DNA from: Sextonia rubra
Taxonomy: Eukaryota; Streptophyta; Magnoliopsida; Laurales; Lauraceae
Direction: 5' to 3'
Assembly (NCBI GenBank): GCA_037013555.1
Contig: JASUAD010000018.1
Location: forward strand, 20,740,612 to 20,804,611
DNA length: 64,000 nucleotides
Of the stretch, positions 10,015 through 19,584 are shown in pieces (position 1 is the first letter of the stretch; each line of letters opens with the position of its first letter). The translations under genes were made by a program, and so were the position numbers. The notes under the pieces were generated by a model that had not been told where the DNA came from, did not search any database, and worked only from the letters and a program-made list of their open reading frames with translations.

Positions 10015-13000
10015 ATGGCATCAGGATCAGGATCTAGGGATGAGAATCAACAGGGCCACAACGGTGATAGTGGATCGGTACCCCCACATATCAGCAGTGA
10101 GGAGCGGATGATGATGATGATGCAGTCTATGCAATCATTACAGGCGCAGATGGCATCCATGGTAGATAGACAAAGTCAGGCTGCTGTAGTAGCATCACCT
10201 CGCATAGATCAGCAGGTGATTTTCCAGCCTAAGGAATCAGATCCGAATGCTCTTTTCGACAAGTTCCGTAAGCGAGGGGCGACTGAGTTTCATGGAATAG
10301 AGGATGCATTGCAGGCTGAGCAATGGTTGGAGCAGACTGAAGAGCTATTTGATACGATTGTGGGCAGCAACAAGCAGAAGGTAGTTCTCACAGCCTCTAT
10401 GCTTCGGAGTGTAGCTAAGACATGGTGGAGGAGTGTTAAGACCTCATTTCAGACTATGCCCAGTGCCACAGTTTGGGAGACCTTCAAGCAGCAATTCCGT
10501 CGTAAGTTCATGCCTCTCCATATTCAGCGAGCCAAGGAAGTGGAATTCTTCAACCTTCAGCAGAGACAGATGCCAGTTGCGGATTATGTACACAAGTTTA
10601 CAGAGTTGTCCCACTTCGCAGAGGATATGGTGAACACGGAGCATAAGAAGGTGACTCGCTTCGTCAACGGCCTGAATCCGAGACACAAACGCCACGTGGT
10701 TGCTTGTATGTGGCCGGCTACATTGGATGACGCTATTGACAGGGCTTATGATGCAGAGGCCATCTTTGAGGAGGAGCGAACAGAGGCTAAGAGGGCAGCA
10801 GGTTTCAGTGGTAGAAGTCAGTTCCAGAAGAAGTTCAAGGGTAAACAGGGCAGTTCGAGCAGTTCTCAGATAGTTTGCGGTCACTGTGGGAAGGATCACC
10901 CCACAGACAGATGTTGGAGGAAGATTGGGGCTTGTTTCGGTTGTGGCTCTACGGACCACAGGCGGGCCCAATGCCCGAAGTTTCAGTCCTCTCCACAGAC
11001 GAGACAGACAGGACCTACCTCACAGGGCAGATCCCAGCCAGCTCGCCCAGGCCAGAAGCCGAACCGCCAGACAGCCCGAGCCTATGCTGCTACGCATGAG
11101 GGCGCGGAGGAGGCCACGGTAGTGGAAGGTAAAATTTTAATTTCCGATGCAGAAGCTTTAGCTTTATTTGACTCAGGGTCTACGCGTTCGTACGTAGCAC
11201 CCCATTTTGCTGTGCAGCTTCGACAGCGACCTACACCACTTCCCTACTTGTTGTTAGTATCCACTCCGGTTGGTAAGCGGGTGGAGTGCAGTGTGTTTTA
11301 CCCTCAGTGTGATGTGCGGATAGCTGGTCATCAGCTCCCAGTAGACCTCGTGTTGCTCACGACACTGGATTTTGATGTGATCCTTGGTATGGACTGGCTT
11401 GCGAGATATCATGCGTGTATCAATTGCTACAGCAAGGCTATTTATTTTGATTTGGGCAGCGGATTCCGATTTGAGGGCAGCCAGACGAAGTGCCCCAGGC
11501 GTGTGATATCTGCTTGTAAAGCAGACAGGATGCTTCGTAGGGGATGTGAGGGATTTCTTGCATTCATTTCAGAGAAGAAAGATCAGCGACAGCTCAGTGA
11601 GATTCCAGTAGTCAGCGAGTTTCCGGATGTCTTTCCGGAAGATGTGCCAGAGTTGCCACCAGTTCGGGAGGTAGAATTTGCTATTGACGTGGTACCAGGT
11701 ACAGCACCTATCAGTAGAGCTCCATATCGTATGGCACCTGCAGAATTGTTGGAATTGAAGAAACAGTTGCAGGATTTGTTGGATAAAGGGTTCATACGCC
11801 CAAGTGTTTCACCTTGGGGAGCTCCTGTATTGTTTGTCAAGAAGAAGGATGGCAGTTTCCGGATGTGCATTGACTACAGGCAATTAAACAAAGTGACTAT
11901 CAAGAACAAATACCCATTGCCTAGGATTGATGAGTTGTTCGATCAACTTCAGGGTGCAGCTTACTTCTCTAAGATTGACTTGAGGTCAGGATATCACCAG
12001 CTCAGGGTGAAGGATGAGGATGTTCCTAGGACAGCTTTCAGGACTCGGTATGGACACTACGAGTTCCTTGTCATGCCGTTTGGTTTGACGAATGCACCCG
12101 CAGCTTTCATGGCATTGATGAATAGGGTGTTTACTTCCTTCTTGGACCAGTTCGTTGTAGTTTTTATAGATGACATATTGGTCTATTCGAAGACTGCTGA
12201 GGAACATACAGACCATCTGAGGAAGGCATTGCAGCTGCTTCGAGATCACAAGTTGTATGCAAAGTTGGCTAAGTGTGATTTCTGGTTAGAGCAAGTTGCA
12301 TTTCTGGGTCATGTGATTTCTAGAGATGGATTGATGGTGGATCCAGCTAAGATTGAGGCAGTAGTCCATTGGCCCCGTCCTAGATCAGTAACAGAGATTC
12401 GGAGTTTTCTGGGTTTGGCGGGATATTACCGCAGGTTTGTGCAGGATTTCTCGAAGATCTCAGCCCCGCTGACTCAGTTGACTCGGAAGAAGGTCCCGTA
12501 TGAGTGGACAGAGAAGTGTGAGCGTAGTTTTCAGATGTTGAAAGAAAAGCTCACTACGGCGCCAGTGTTGACTCTCCCGGATGGTAGTGCGGGATTCGTG
12601 ATTTATTCCGATGCTTCTCGAGTTGGACTAGGCTGTGTACTGATGCAGAATCAGAAGGTGATTGCCTATGGATCCAGACAGTTGAAAGAACATGAGAAGA
12701 ACTATGCCACACATGACTTGGAGTTAGCAGCCATTGTATTTGCATTGAAGTTGTGGCGACATTACCTGTACGGTGTGAAGTTTGAGGTCCATTCCGATCA
12801 TCACAGTCTGCAGTACTTGTTTGATCAGCATGACTTGAATATGAGGCAGCGAAGATGGTTGGAGTTCATCAAAGATTACGACTTTCCGATCAAGTACCAC
12901 CCAGGCAAGGGCAATGTAGTTGCAGATGCACTCAGCAGGAGGACAGACAGTCTTCAGGTGTTGGCAGGATTTTATATGCTTGTGCATGATCAGCCTGTTG

Positions 13001-14169
13001 AGGTTCGGACGGTAGGTGGATTGGTGACATTAGCTACTACCGTCGTGTTTCAGCCTGAGGTGATTCAGCAGATCAAGGATCGCCAGTTTGAGGACCCCCT
13101 CCTGGTGAAGTTCAGAGATCGGATTGCAGATCGACCGGATTTTAGCCTAGTAGATGGAGTTTTGTACTTCAGGAACAGATTGTGTGTTCCCGCTGTGGAT
13201 GAGTTGAGAGAGAAATTGATGACAGATGCGCACGATGCCCGATATGCGATGCATCCCGGGAGTACGAAGATGTACCGGAACTTGAAGGATAGATTTTGGT
13301 GGAACAATATGAAGCGGGAGATCGCAGGGTTCGTAGCTCGATGTTTGACCTGTCAGAGGGTAAAAGCTGATCATCAGCGACCTCCAGGATCATTGCATCC
13401 ATTGCACACTCCGCAGTGGAAGTGGGAGCACATTACTATGGATTTCGTCTCCGGTTTTCCGCCGACCAGTAGAAAGAATAATGCTATCTGGGTCATAGTG
13501 GACAGATTGACTAAGTCAGCACATTTCCTTCCGTTCAAAAAAGGGATGACATTCACGGAGATGGCCAGGAAGTTTGTTGACGAGATAGTCAGATTGCATG
13601 GCACCCCAGTATCGATTGTGTCAGATCGAGACAGTCGTTTTGTATCTTCATTCTGGAGAGCATTTCAGGAAGCTATGGGTACGAAGCTGAGTTTTAGTAC
13701 GGCATACCACCCCCAGACCGATGGACAGTCGGAGCGTACCATTCAGACGTTGGAGGATATGCTCAGAGCTAGTGTGCTGAACTTTGAGAAGGAATGGGAT
13801 ACACATCTGGCCTTGTGTGAGTTTGCTTACAACAACAGCTTCCATGAGAGTATTGGTATGGCACCTTATGAGGCTCTATACGGACGCAAGTGCAGGACCC
13901 CAGTGTGCTGGGAAGAAGTTGGAACTAGAAGTTTCCATGGTCCGACGATCATTGCTGAGACGACAGAGAAAGTGCAGAAAGTGATAGAGAATCTGAAGAT
14001 TGCTCGGTCCAGGCAGAAGAGCTATGCGGATACGCGGAGGAGACCTTTGGCATTTCAAGTTGGAGATTGGGTGTTCCTTAAAGTTTCTCCGATGAAGGGC
14101 ACAGTTCGATTTGGTCAGAAGGGGAAGTTAGCTCCGAGATATGTAGGACCGTTCGAAGTCAAGAGCTGA
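10015..14169 (+). CDS. Gypsy gag-pol polyprotein (ends at premature stop)
   Basis: 1384 codons from ATG 10015; the frame opens at 9982, but 10015 lies just after a probable splice acceptor and starts a serine/glycine-rich gag N-terminus. Numbering from 10015: gag core about 75-250; two CCHC zinc knuckles at 288-300 (CX2CX3HX4C) and 307-320 (CX2CX4HX4C); aspartic protease with DSG at 386-388; reverse transcriptase with FIDD at 717-720 in place of YVDD; RNase H with SDAS at about 865-868; integrase with HHCC zinc finger (H1073, H1080, C1110, C1113) and DDE triad D1143, D1204, E1240 (D-x60-D-x35-E). The frame stops at TGA 14167-14169, just before the conserved VGD block. The catalytic domains appear intact. 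Products would form virus-like particles and integrate cDNA. Confidence 0.93.
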   Translation: MASGSGSRDENQQGHNGDSGSVPPHISSEERMMMMMQSMQSLQAQMASMVDRQSQAAVVASPRIDQQVIFQPKESDPNALFDKFRKRGATEFHGIEDALQAEQWLEQTEELFDTIVGSNKQKVVLTASMLRSVAKTWWRSVKTSFQTMPSATVWETFKQQFRRKFMPLHIQRAKEVEFFNLQQRQMPVADYVHKFTELSHFAEDMVNTEHKKVTRFVNGLNPRHKRHVVACMWPATLDDAIDRAYDAEAIFEEERTEAKRAAGFSGRSQFQKKFKGKQGSSSSSQIVCGHCGKDHPTDRCWRKIGACFGCGSTDHRRAQCPKFQSSPQTRQTGPTSQGRSQPARPGQKPNRQTARAYAATHEGAEEATVVEGKILISDAEALALFDSGSTRSYVAPHFAVQLRQRPTPLPYLLLVSTPVGKRVECSVFYPQCDVRIAGHQLPVDLVLLTTLDFDVILGMDWLARYHACINCYSKAIYFDLGSGFRFEGSQTKCPRRVISACKADRMLRRGCEGFLAFISEKKDQRQLSEIPVVSEFPDVFPEDVPELPPVREVEFAIDVVPGTAPISRAPYRMAPAELLELKKQLQDLLDKGFIRPSVSPWGAPVLFVKKKDGSFRMCIDYRQLNKVTIKNKYPLPRIDELFDQLQGAAYFSKIDLRSGYHQLRVKDEDVPRTAFRTRYGHYEFLVMPFGLTNAPAAFMALMNRVFTSFLDQFVVVFIDDILVYSKTAEEHTDHLRKALQLLRDHKLYAKLAKCDFWLEQVAFLGHVISRDGLMVDPAKIEAVVHWPRPRSVTEIRSFLGLAGYYRRFVQDFSKISAPLTQLTRKKVPYEWTEKCERSFQMLKEKLTTAPVLTLPDGSAGFVIYSDASRVGLGCVLMQNQKVIAYGSRQLKEHEKNYATHDLELAAIVFALKLWRHYLYGVKFEVHSDHHSLQYLFDQHDLNMRQRRWLEFIKDYDFPIKYHPGKGNVVADALSRRTDSLQVLAGFYMLVHDQPVEVRTVGGLVTLATTVVFQPEVIQQIKDRQFEDPLLVKFRDRIADRPDFSLVDGVLYFRNRLCVPAVDELREKLMTDAHDARYAMHPGSTKMYRNLKDRFWWNNMKREIAGFVARCLTCQRVKADHQRPPGSLHPLHTPQWKWEHITMDFVSGFPPTSRKNNAIWVIVDRLTKSAHFLPFKKGMTFTEMARKFVDEIVRLHGTPVSIVSDRDSRFVSSFWRAFQEAMGTKLSFSTAYHPQTDGQSERTIQTLEDMLRASVLNFEKEWDTHLALCEFAYNNSFHESIGMAPYEALYGRKCRTPVCWEEVGTRSFHGPTIIAETTEKVQKVIENLKIARSRQKSYADTRRRPLAFQVGDWVFLKVSPMKGTVRFGQKGKLAPRYVGPFEVKS

Positions 14170-14556
14170 GTTGGAGATTTAGCCTATCGGTTGACACTTC
14201 CAGTTGAGTTCTCCGGTGTTCACGATGTGTTCCAGGTGTCGATGCTCCGTAAGTATGTGCCAGATCCGAGCCATGTGATTCGCTACGATGATATCCAGAT
14301 TCAGCCTAATGCGACTTATGTTGAGCGTCCGCTTCGCATCGTTGGGACACGAGAGCAGATTCTCCGTACCAGGACTATCAGATGGGTTAAAGTGTTGTGG
14401 GAGCATCACGGTCCGGATGAGGCTACTTGGGAGCTAGAGGAGCAGCTAGCGCGCCAGTACCCACATCTTTTTGCGCAGGTAGGTAGTCATTCCGAGGACG
14501 GAATGATTCCTAGTGGGGGAGGATGTAACACTCCGATCCCCTTTGAGCCGGATTAG
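14170..14556 (+). pseudogene. Gypsy pol C-terminal tail with chromodomain-like motif, behind stop
   Basis: The same reading frame continues after TGA 14167-14169 for 128 codons, through VSMLRKYVPDPSHVI and then VKVLWEHHGPDEATWELEE at about 14390-14440. That last part is a chromodomain-like module which in chromoviruses directs integration to chromatin. The frame overlaps the 3' LTR by 33 bp and ends at TAG 14554-14556. The interrupting codon sits where a conserved residue is expected and no frameshift is involved, so a single substitution explains the break. Without read-through this copy makes an integrase lacking the chromodomain. Confidence 0.8.
14512..14523 (+). other. Polypurine tract
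   Basis: AGTGGGGGAGGA directly precedes the 3' LTR start TGTAAC at 14524 and is the expected plus-strand primer site. It lies inside the C-terminal coding tail. Confidence 0.85.
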
Positions 14557-17300
14557 TGGCTCATTAGTGTGTGTTTTGTTTTGTTTATTTCTTTTGGACT
14601 TATTTTGGGTCATGGATAGGTAGTTGAGCAACCTTTGACCTGGAATAGGTAGTTCTAAGCCTTTTTTCGTAATTTTGCTTTTGCTTTGCTCATATCATCT
14701 TTGCATCATCTTGGTGTCAGCATATGTATTTCGTTGAGCTCGACAATTTCCGTAACTGTGTCAGATCCGTTTGGAGTCAATTGGAGAAGTTAGACCTTCG
14801 TGTGACTTGAACTGTAATTAGTATAAACTTACCGGACTTTGACCTAAACATTCAAAACCTATATATTGAGTCATCCTCCAGGTGGCTCTCTCTCCTACTC
14901 ATTTCATTCCTCATCGTGCATGCAGAGAAATCTCCAGAGCTCACCCCCACGTTCTCTCCCTCTCTTCTCTTCACTTCTCTTGATCGATTGTAGATTGGGT
15001 CCTTTCGTGGATTTGGGTTCTTCTCTTCTCTCTGGTTATGTTTTGTGATTTGGTAAGTGGGTTCTTTCCAATTCTTTCTTCTTCTTCTTCTCCAATTGCT
15101 TCTCCCATTCTCTGTTGCTTTGTCTTCATCTCATGCATGTGTGATTGCTTTGATTTGTTTTGATTTTAGTTGCTTGGAGCTTGATTTCAGAGGATTTTGT
15201 CAGATTTGAGGCAAGTATAAGTACAGGCTTTGATAACACATATGGGTGTTTGTTTGATGGCTTTGATTCACTCTTATTCTTTGTCTAGCATGTGTTACAG
15301 CCATTTTCTAAGCTATGAGAATCAGTTGAGCTTGTTTTATTCAGTTTCTGTACAAAAATTTCGTTTCTGTAATCTTCCCGAATTCGCGTCTGTATTGTAC
15401 GGCTAAGCCGTAACCCTGTACGGCTTAGATTCCAGAGAGTGACAAATTCGAGTTTGTTCTACGGCTAGGCTACGGCTAAGCCGTAATTTGTCCTACGGCT
15501 GAGCCGTAAGCTAACCGTGAACCAAACCGTATCTAAGCCGTGGATTTAATCTCTGATCAGTCGAAACTTTTCTGATATCAGTGTTCTTACGGTGAGGCTA
15601 CGGCTAAGCCGTGATGGTTTACGGCTAAGCCGTGGACTCCACCGTAGCTCAGCCGTGAGATGTATCAGATCAGAGGTGGAAAAGCTGACAGTTTAGCCGT
15701 GTTCTGAAGGGAACCACGGCTAAGCCGTAGTGCATATTGCGGCTACGCCGTAGGATGCCACGGCTAAGCCGTAGGTCACCCATGGCTAAACCGTAAGACC
15801 TGTTAAATATCAGTTAAACTTAGGCTAATGGTGTGACCTTGTAGGGCTCAATTACAGGTTAACCATACCCGTACACCGGCCCGATGGACTCTTTGGATCG
15901 CATGAATAATCTGTTAGGCTGTGACTTGTTCATGTGAGCGTTGATCACTGTTAAGCACCTCCCCATGGGTGTTGGTTTAAGGGACTTCGATGCACATAAG
16001 GATTATATTGCAACACTAGGATGGCAACGGTGCATCGAATAACTTAAAACTACATCATCATGCACGGTTAGTGATAGTGGTGCAACTAGATTAGGCTTGG
16101 CTTGTAATTAACCTTGATTCCGTATTAATCTGAGATGCATTGCATATTGTTTATGGTTTTGCCCTCTGTTCTGTTAATCTATGTTATGCATTCCTCAGTC
16201 ATTTTGCTTTCGTTCTGTATATCTGTATTATTCTTCGCTCTGTACTCTGTTTTGATCTATGCTATGCTTTGTATATTCTCTGGCTTTGTATATCTCTGAT
16301 TTTTGGGTATTCCCTGGTGGCTCTGCCCAGAGGTTAATACGTGAGGATAAGATCCGGTCTTTGTCATCGGTGAGTCCAAAGCGGATAATCTCCCCTTTCT
16401 ATGGATTTGATTTGATTGGTATTAGTCTGGCTCTACTCAGCCTCAGCCCTAGGATACCCGACGGGGTTACCTCTGGCGTAGATCTCTGTATCTCTGTTTT
16501 AACTGCAGTGTTGCTTTGTCTTGGGACCCCGGAACCCAGGAAACCGAGACCCGCTTGTACCTTTGGCCTGGACAGCGGTGTTCTCTGCTCTGCTCTGCTC
16601 TGCTCTCTTTTGGAGAGAACATGGTTAACGTAGTAGCCAACTAGTTCAGTATTCTATGTTTTGATTCACATATCATGTTTTACTTCTATGCACGATTTGC
16701 TTAGTTTCCTAATATGGAACTCTGTATTTAATCTTCTGTCATTATTATATCCTCTTTGATACTATGCGTGTTTCACCCCTGTTACTTATATTTGCTGGAT
16801 CGTTGTATTCATTTGTGTTGTCTGTGGTGTTGCAGGCACAGATACCTTGCCCAGCTCCCCGGCGGTCGAGGAGGCTGCAGGGGCGAGTGTAGAGGCACCC
16901 TCCGGTCTGGCAGAGTGGGCCTGATCACTTCTGCCAAGTGCGTGCATGCATACCAGTGGCTTTTATTTTGCATTTTGGTTTTTGAGAGCTTGTATTTGGA
17001 CTTTGGACTTTGGACTTGTATTCTGTATATTTTGTGTATATTGATTTTGGTGTGTATTCGGTTTTATCTCAGTGTATTTGTCTTTGTCTTTTCCGTTTCG
17101 TATTTGCTTTGGCTTCCGCTATTTTATTTTCCTTTGTTGCTTGCTATGATATGTACAGCTTCCGCGTACGCTTAGTTCGCACGTGTTAGATCCCTTGTGT
17201 GCGTGCATCTGGACTGGGTTTGGGTGCACGTGCACGGGAGTACGTGTGTCACCGGTTTAGCTTTTCGCTAACCCCCGAATTCTGGGCTCGGGTCGTGACA
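14524..17300 (+). repeat. 3' LTR of Gypsy element
   Basis: 2777 bp, offset 7457 from the 5' LTR. Translated short frames in the two LTRs are identical, and the only base difference I noticed is C16693 versus T9236. It ends GGGTCGTGACA and is followed by AGTAT, the target duplication. Confidence 0.96.
15398..15797. repeat. Array of TACGGCTAAGCCGTA palindromes (3' LTR)
   Basis: Copy of the 7941-8340 array in the 3' LTR, with the same order and spacing of motifs. Confidence 0.9.
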
Positions 17301-17691
17301 AGTATCTCGATGGTTGTAATTTTTATTTATTAGGTTTTCCTTTCTCATTTTTCTTGAATTGTGAATATGGGCCCCAAGATTGAATCATATTTTTTATTAA
17401 GCGAGACCCATACTAAGTTGTATACACACATTAGTGGGTGGTTTAAACTTAAATTGGCATATGATCAATGTGGACATCAGTTTAATTCCACCTACAAATC
17501 CTTGTAGTTATAAAACGAGGAATTTATGAAATCCAGGAATTAAAAAACTCTTAAGTAGGAATTCAGGAAAAAAAAAGAAACAGAGAATTCAGAAATTACA
17601 GAATTCACTAGTATTTTAAAATTCCAGCATTTGGAAATCCCAAACAACCTCCAGACATGAATTCCAAGAATTCTAGTAAAGAAACGGGCCC

Positions 17692-18720
17692 TTGGCATGT
17701 TCCTTCAAATACCATCAAGCACTTAGTTCTAGGTATCATAGTGTCATGGTACATTTGGAAAACGAGGAACAGTTTCATTTTCGAAAACGCTCCCCCTAAC
17801 CCAAGATATGTTGGGTCCAAAGTTATATTTCATTTTCTTGAATGGAAATCGACGCATTCCTTTGCAGGTCCAGTTTTTTCAGTTGGTTCCACGTATCTGA
17901 TTCTTGGACAACACCTCCTCCTAGATAAGCCAAGCTTAACTTTGAAGGATCATTCAATGTCAACACAAGAGAAATAGGAATAGATGGTATTATCAGGGAC
18001 TGTCAAGGAAAATTTCTCTATGCTTACGTAAGGAACCCTCCAGTACCAGCCTGTGCTCTTAAGGCTGAACTCCTTACTCTGCATAAGGGAATTCAACTAT
18101 GCAGGAGTCTAAATTTAGACTTTGAACATGTTGAAGGCGATAGCCTTATCCTCGTATCCACATTGAAAGTGCAAGTACCCTGGCTGGGGATATGATGCCA
18201 GGGTGGAAATTGACTTTAGGTCTTCTGGGTAGTCTTTAAGAATGAAGGATCAGTTTCTGTAAACGTTCAACCAATGACATTGCGGATAAATTGGCCAAAC
18301 AAAGATTGCCTAAGTTCCAGACCTTCAGAAACCAACTCCCAAACTCCATCCAAAACCACCTTTTGGAAGAACAACATAGAGCTTCTTTATACACTAGGCA
18401 CTTCTTTCACTCAGTGGCCACTAATCAAGAAGCTTCTAGTTCAACCAACTAGAACAAAACACCAATGGAGGGTAGGAGAAACACAAAAGCAGGAAGTACA
18501 TCCTAGTACCTCTCATGAAGGGTTCTATCTTTCTCCTTTTGCTAATGGTTGCTCTTGTGAGATACTACTTCCCTCTTTGGTTTCTTGGTCTTTATTTTGG
18601 TGGCATCAATTCTGTAGAACTGCTTCATATAGCTACATCAACTTGGGATTGGTTCCATTGTCATCTCTTCATCTATTCCATGCTTCTCTCCTTCTTTGTT
18701 TCTTACTTTGAGGTGCTATA
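17692..18720 (+). pseudogene. L1 RNase H region and start of 3' UTR
   Basis: This continues the L1 after the MITE. VSWYIWKTRNSFIFEN (17740-17790) is the block that typically precedes the RNase H domain of plant L1. Then come GIDGIIRDCQGKF (about 17974), ALKAELLTLHKGI and the EGDSLILV block (18130-18160). NDIADKLAKQ (18269-18300) is the C-terminal RNase H signature. Stops and frame changes separate the parts. After about 18400 no coding similarity is seen, and the sequence is taken as 3' UTR, interrupted by the TRIM at 18721. Confidence 0.8.
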
Positions 18721-19435
18721 TGTTAGAAATTAGAATAGTAGGTTATTAGTTTTGTTATAATGTTAGAGATATTAGTAGATTATCCTTATCCTTAGGATAA
18801 AGTTAGTTTCTATTGTCTTATAAATGTATATCTCTCGTTCAAAGAAACTTACGGTGAAAATTATGAAAATGCAGTGATTTGTAAATTTTTATATGGTTTC
18901 AGAGCAGGGCTTCGATGATGATCATGTGATCAAGTTAGGCATGATCTTATCTTCCCACGATGATTATTGTCAACCTCCCTTCTTTTGTACATCCAAATAT
19001 CTAAACCTTAATATTTCGCCGCCTTTATCAAACTATTGCATGATCGTAGCTGCTGCAAGTGATTGCAACAGATCTGATCCAGTGGGCCACCAATACTGAC
19101 AGATTCAAAAGGAGCGCATTACAACAATGATAATAGACTGTGATTACCAAGAAGATAGGAAGATCATTTCTAAGAATTTTTTTTCTAGAGATCAAAGGTT
19201 TTGTTTTTTATTTTTATGTTTACAATCACAAATCCTATTTAGGACCTTCTAATTGAGGGGGGATGTTAGAAATTAGAATAGTTTGTTATTAATTTTGTTA
19301 GAATGTTAGACTTAATAGCAGATTATCCTTATCCTTAGGACAAGGTTAGTTCCTATTGTTTTATAAATGTATATCTCTCATTCAATAAAATTTACAATGA
19401 AATTATAAGAATACAGTGATTTGTAAATTTCTATA
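18721..19435 (+). mobile_element. TRIM (short non-coding LTR retrotransposon)
   Basis: A 715-bp element has direct terminal repeats at 18721-18893 and 19264-19435 (173 and 172 bp), both starting TGTTAGAAATTAGAATAG and ending in TATA. Directly after the first repeat is TGGTTTCAGAGC (18894-18905), a variant of the methionine-tRNA primer site. Directly before the second is the purine tract GAGGGGGGA. The 5-bp target duplication CTATA flanks it (18716-18720, 19436-19440). The internal part is only 370 bp and has no coding capacity. The LTR ends are TG...TA rather than TG...CA. It lies in the 3' UTR of the L1. Confidence 0.88.
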
Positions 19436-19556
19436 CTATATAGCTGTAACATGTTATGCTTGTGCAAATCATTTCTAGCTTTTTTTTCAACTGGGAATGT
19501 GACCCCCTATAGCTTTGTACCTTCTTTTTATTAAATAAATTCCACATCCTCTTGCC

Positions 19557-19584
19557 AAAAAAAAAAAAAAATCCTCATATGATC
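19557..19584 (+). repeat. L1 poly(A) tail and right target-site duplication
   Basis: An uninterrupted A run at 19557-19570 ends the L1, preceded by ATTAAATAAATT, a polyadenylation-like signal at about 19530. ATCCTCATATGATC at 19571-19584 duplicates 3654-3667 exactly. Confidence 0.9.

Larger units (their letters stand above)
7067..17300 (+). mobile_element. Full-length Gypsy (Tekay/Del-like chromovirus) LTR retrotransposon
   Basis: This 10,234-bp element has two LTRs of exactly 2777 bp (7067-9843 and 14524-17300), TG...CA ends and a perfect 5-bp target duplication AGTAT (7062-7066, 17301-17305). It has an initiator-tRNA-Met type primer binding site and a purine-rich tract directly before the 3' LTR. 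One gag-pol frame carries gag, protease, RT, RNase H and integrase in Gypsy order, followed by a chromodomain-like tail beyond a single in-frame stop. The only LTR difference I noticed is T at 9236 versus C at 16693, so insertion was recent. Placement in the Tekay/Del clade is from pol phrases and the C-terminal chromodomain and needs a phylogeny. Confidence 0.95.
6598..17691. mobile_element. PIF/Harbinger-like MITE, itself split by the Gypsy element
   Basis: The left end GGCCCTATTCTTTTGCTGG (6598 on) matches the reverse complement of the right end, GGGCCCGTTTCTTTACTAG (ending 17691), giving terminal inverted repeats. Flanks are TTA (6595-6597) and TTG (17692-17694), consistent with a 3-bp duplication of the TWA type with one mutation. 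Removing the element and one copy of the triplet rejoins the L1 reading frame. Without the nested Gypsy element it is about 855 bp, rich in GGAATTC-like blocks and without a transposase. Assignment to PIF/Harbinger rests only on the GGGCCC-type end and the 3-bp duplication; hAT or Mutator relatives are less likely. Confidence 0.6.
3668..19570 (+). mobile_element. 5'-truncated L1-type LINE, split by nested insertions
   Basis: A plant L1 element begins inside its reverse transcriptase and ends in poly(A) at 19557-19570, flanked by the 14-bp duplication ATCCTCATATGATC. In order the surviving parts are RT (about 3668-5364), the RT-associated zinc-binding region (6185-6597), the RNase H region (17692-18400) and a 3' UTR (18400-18720 plus 19441-19556). 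Three independent insertions separate them: a solo LTR, a MITE-like element carrying a Gypsy element, and a TRIM. Reading across the MITE junction restores a continuous L1 phrase (SVIA then WHVPSNTIKHL), confirming that the flanks were once contiguous. Numerous stops show that the L1 is old. The 5' truncation is typical of incomplete target-primed reverse transcription. Confidence 0.9.

Noticed and set aside
10444..10971. 175-codon minus-strand frame inside gag
   Set aside because: Antisense shadow of the gag-pol frame, as are other antisense frames up to 14400.
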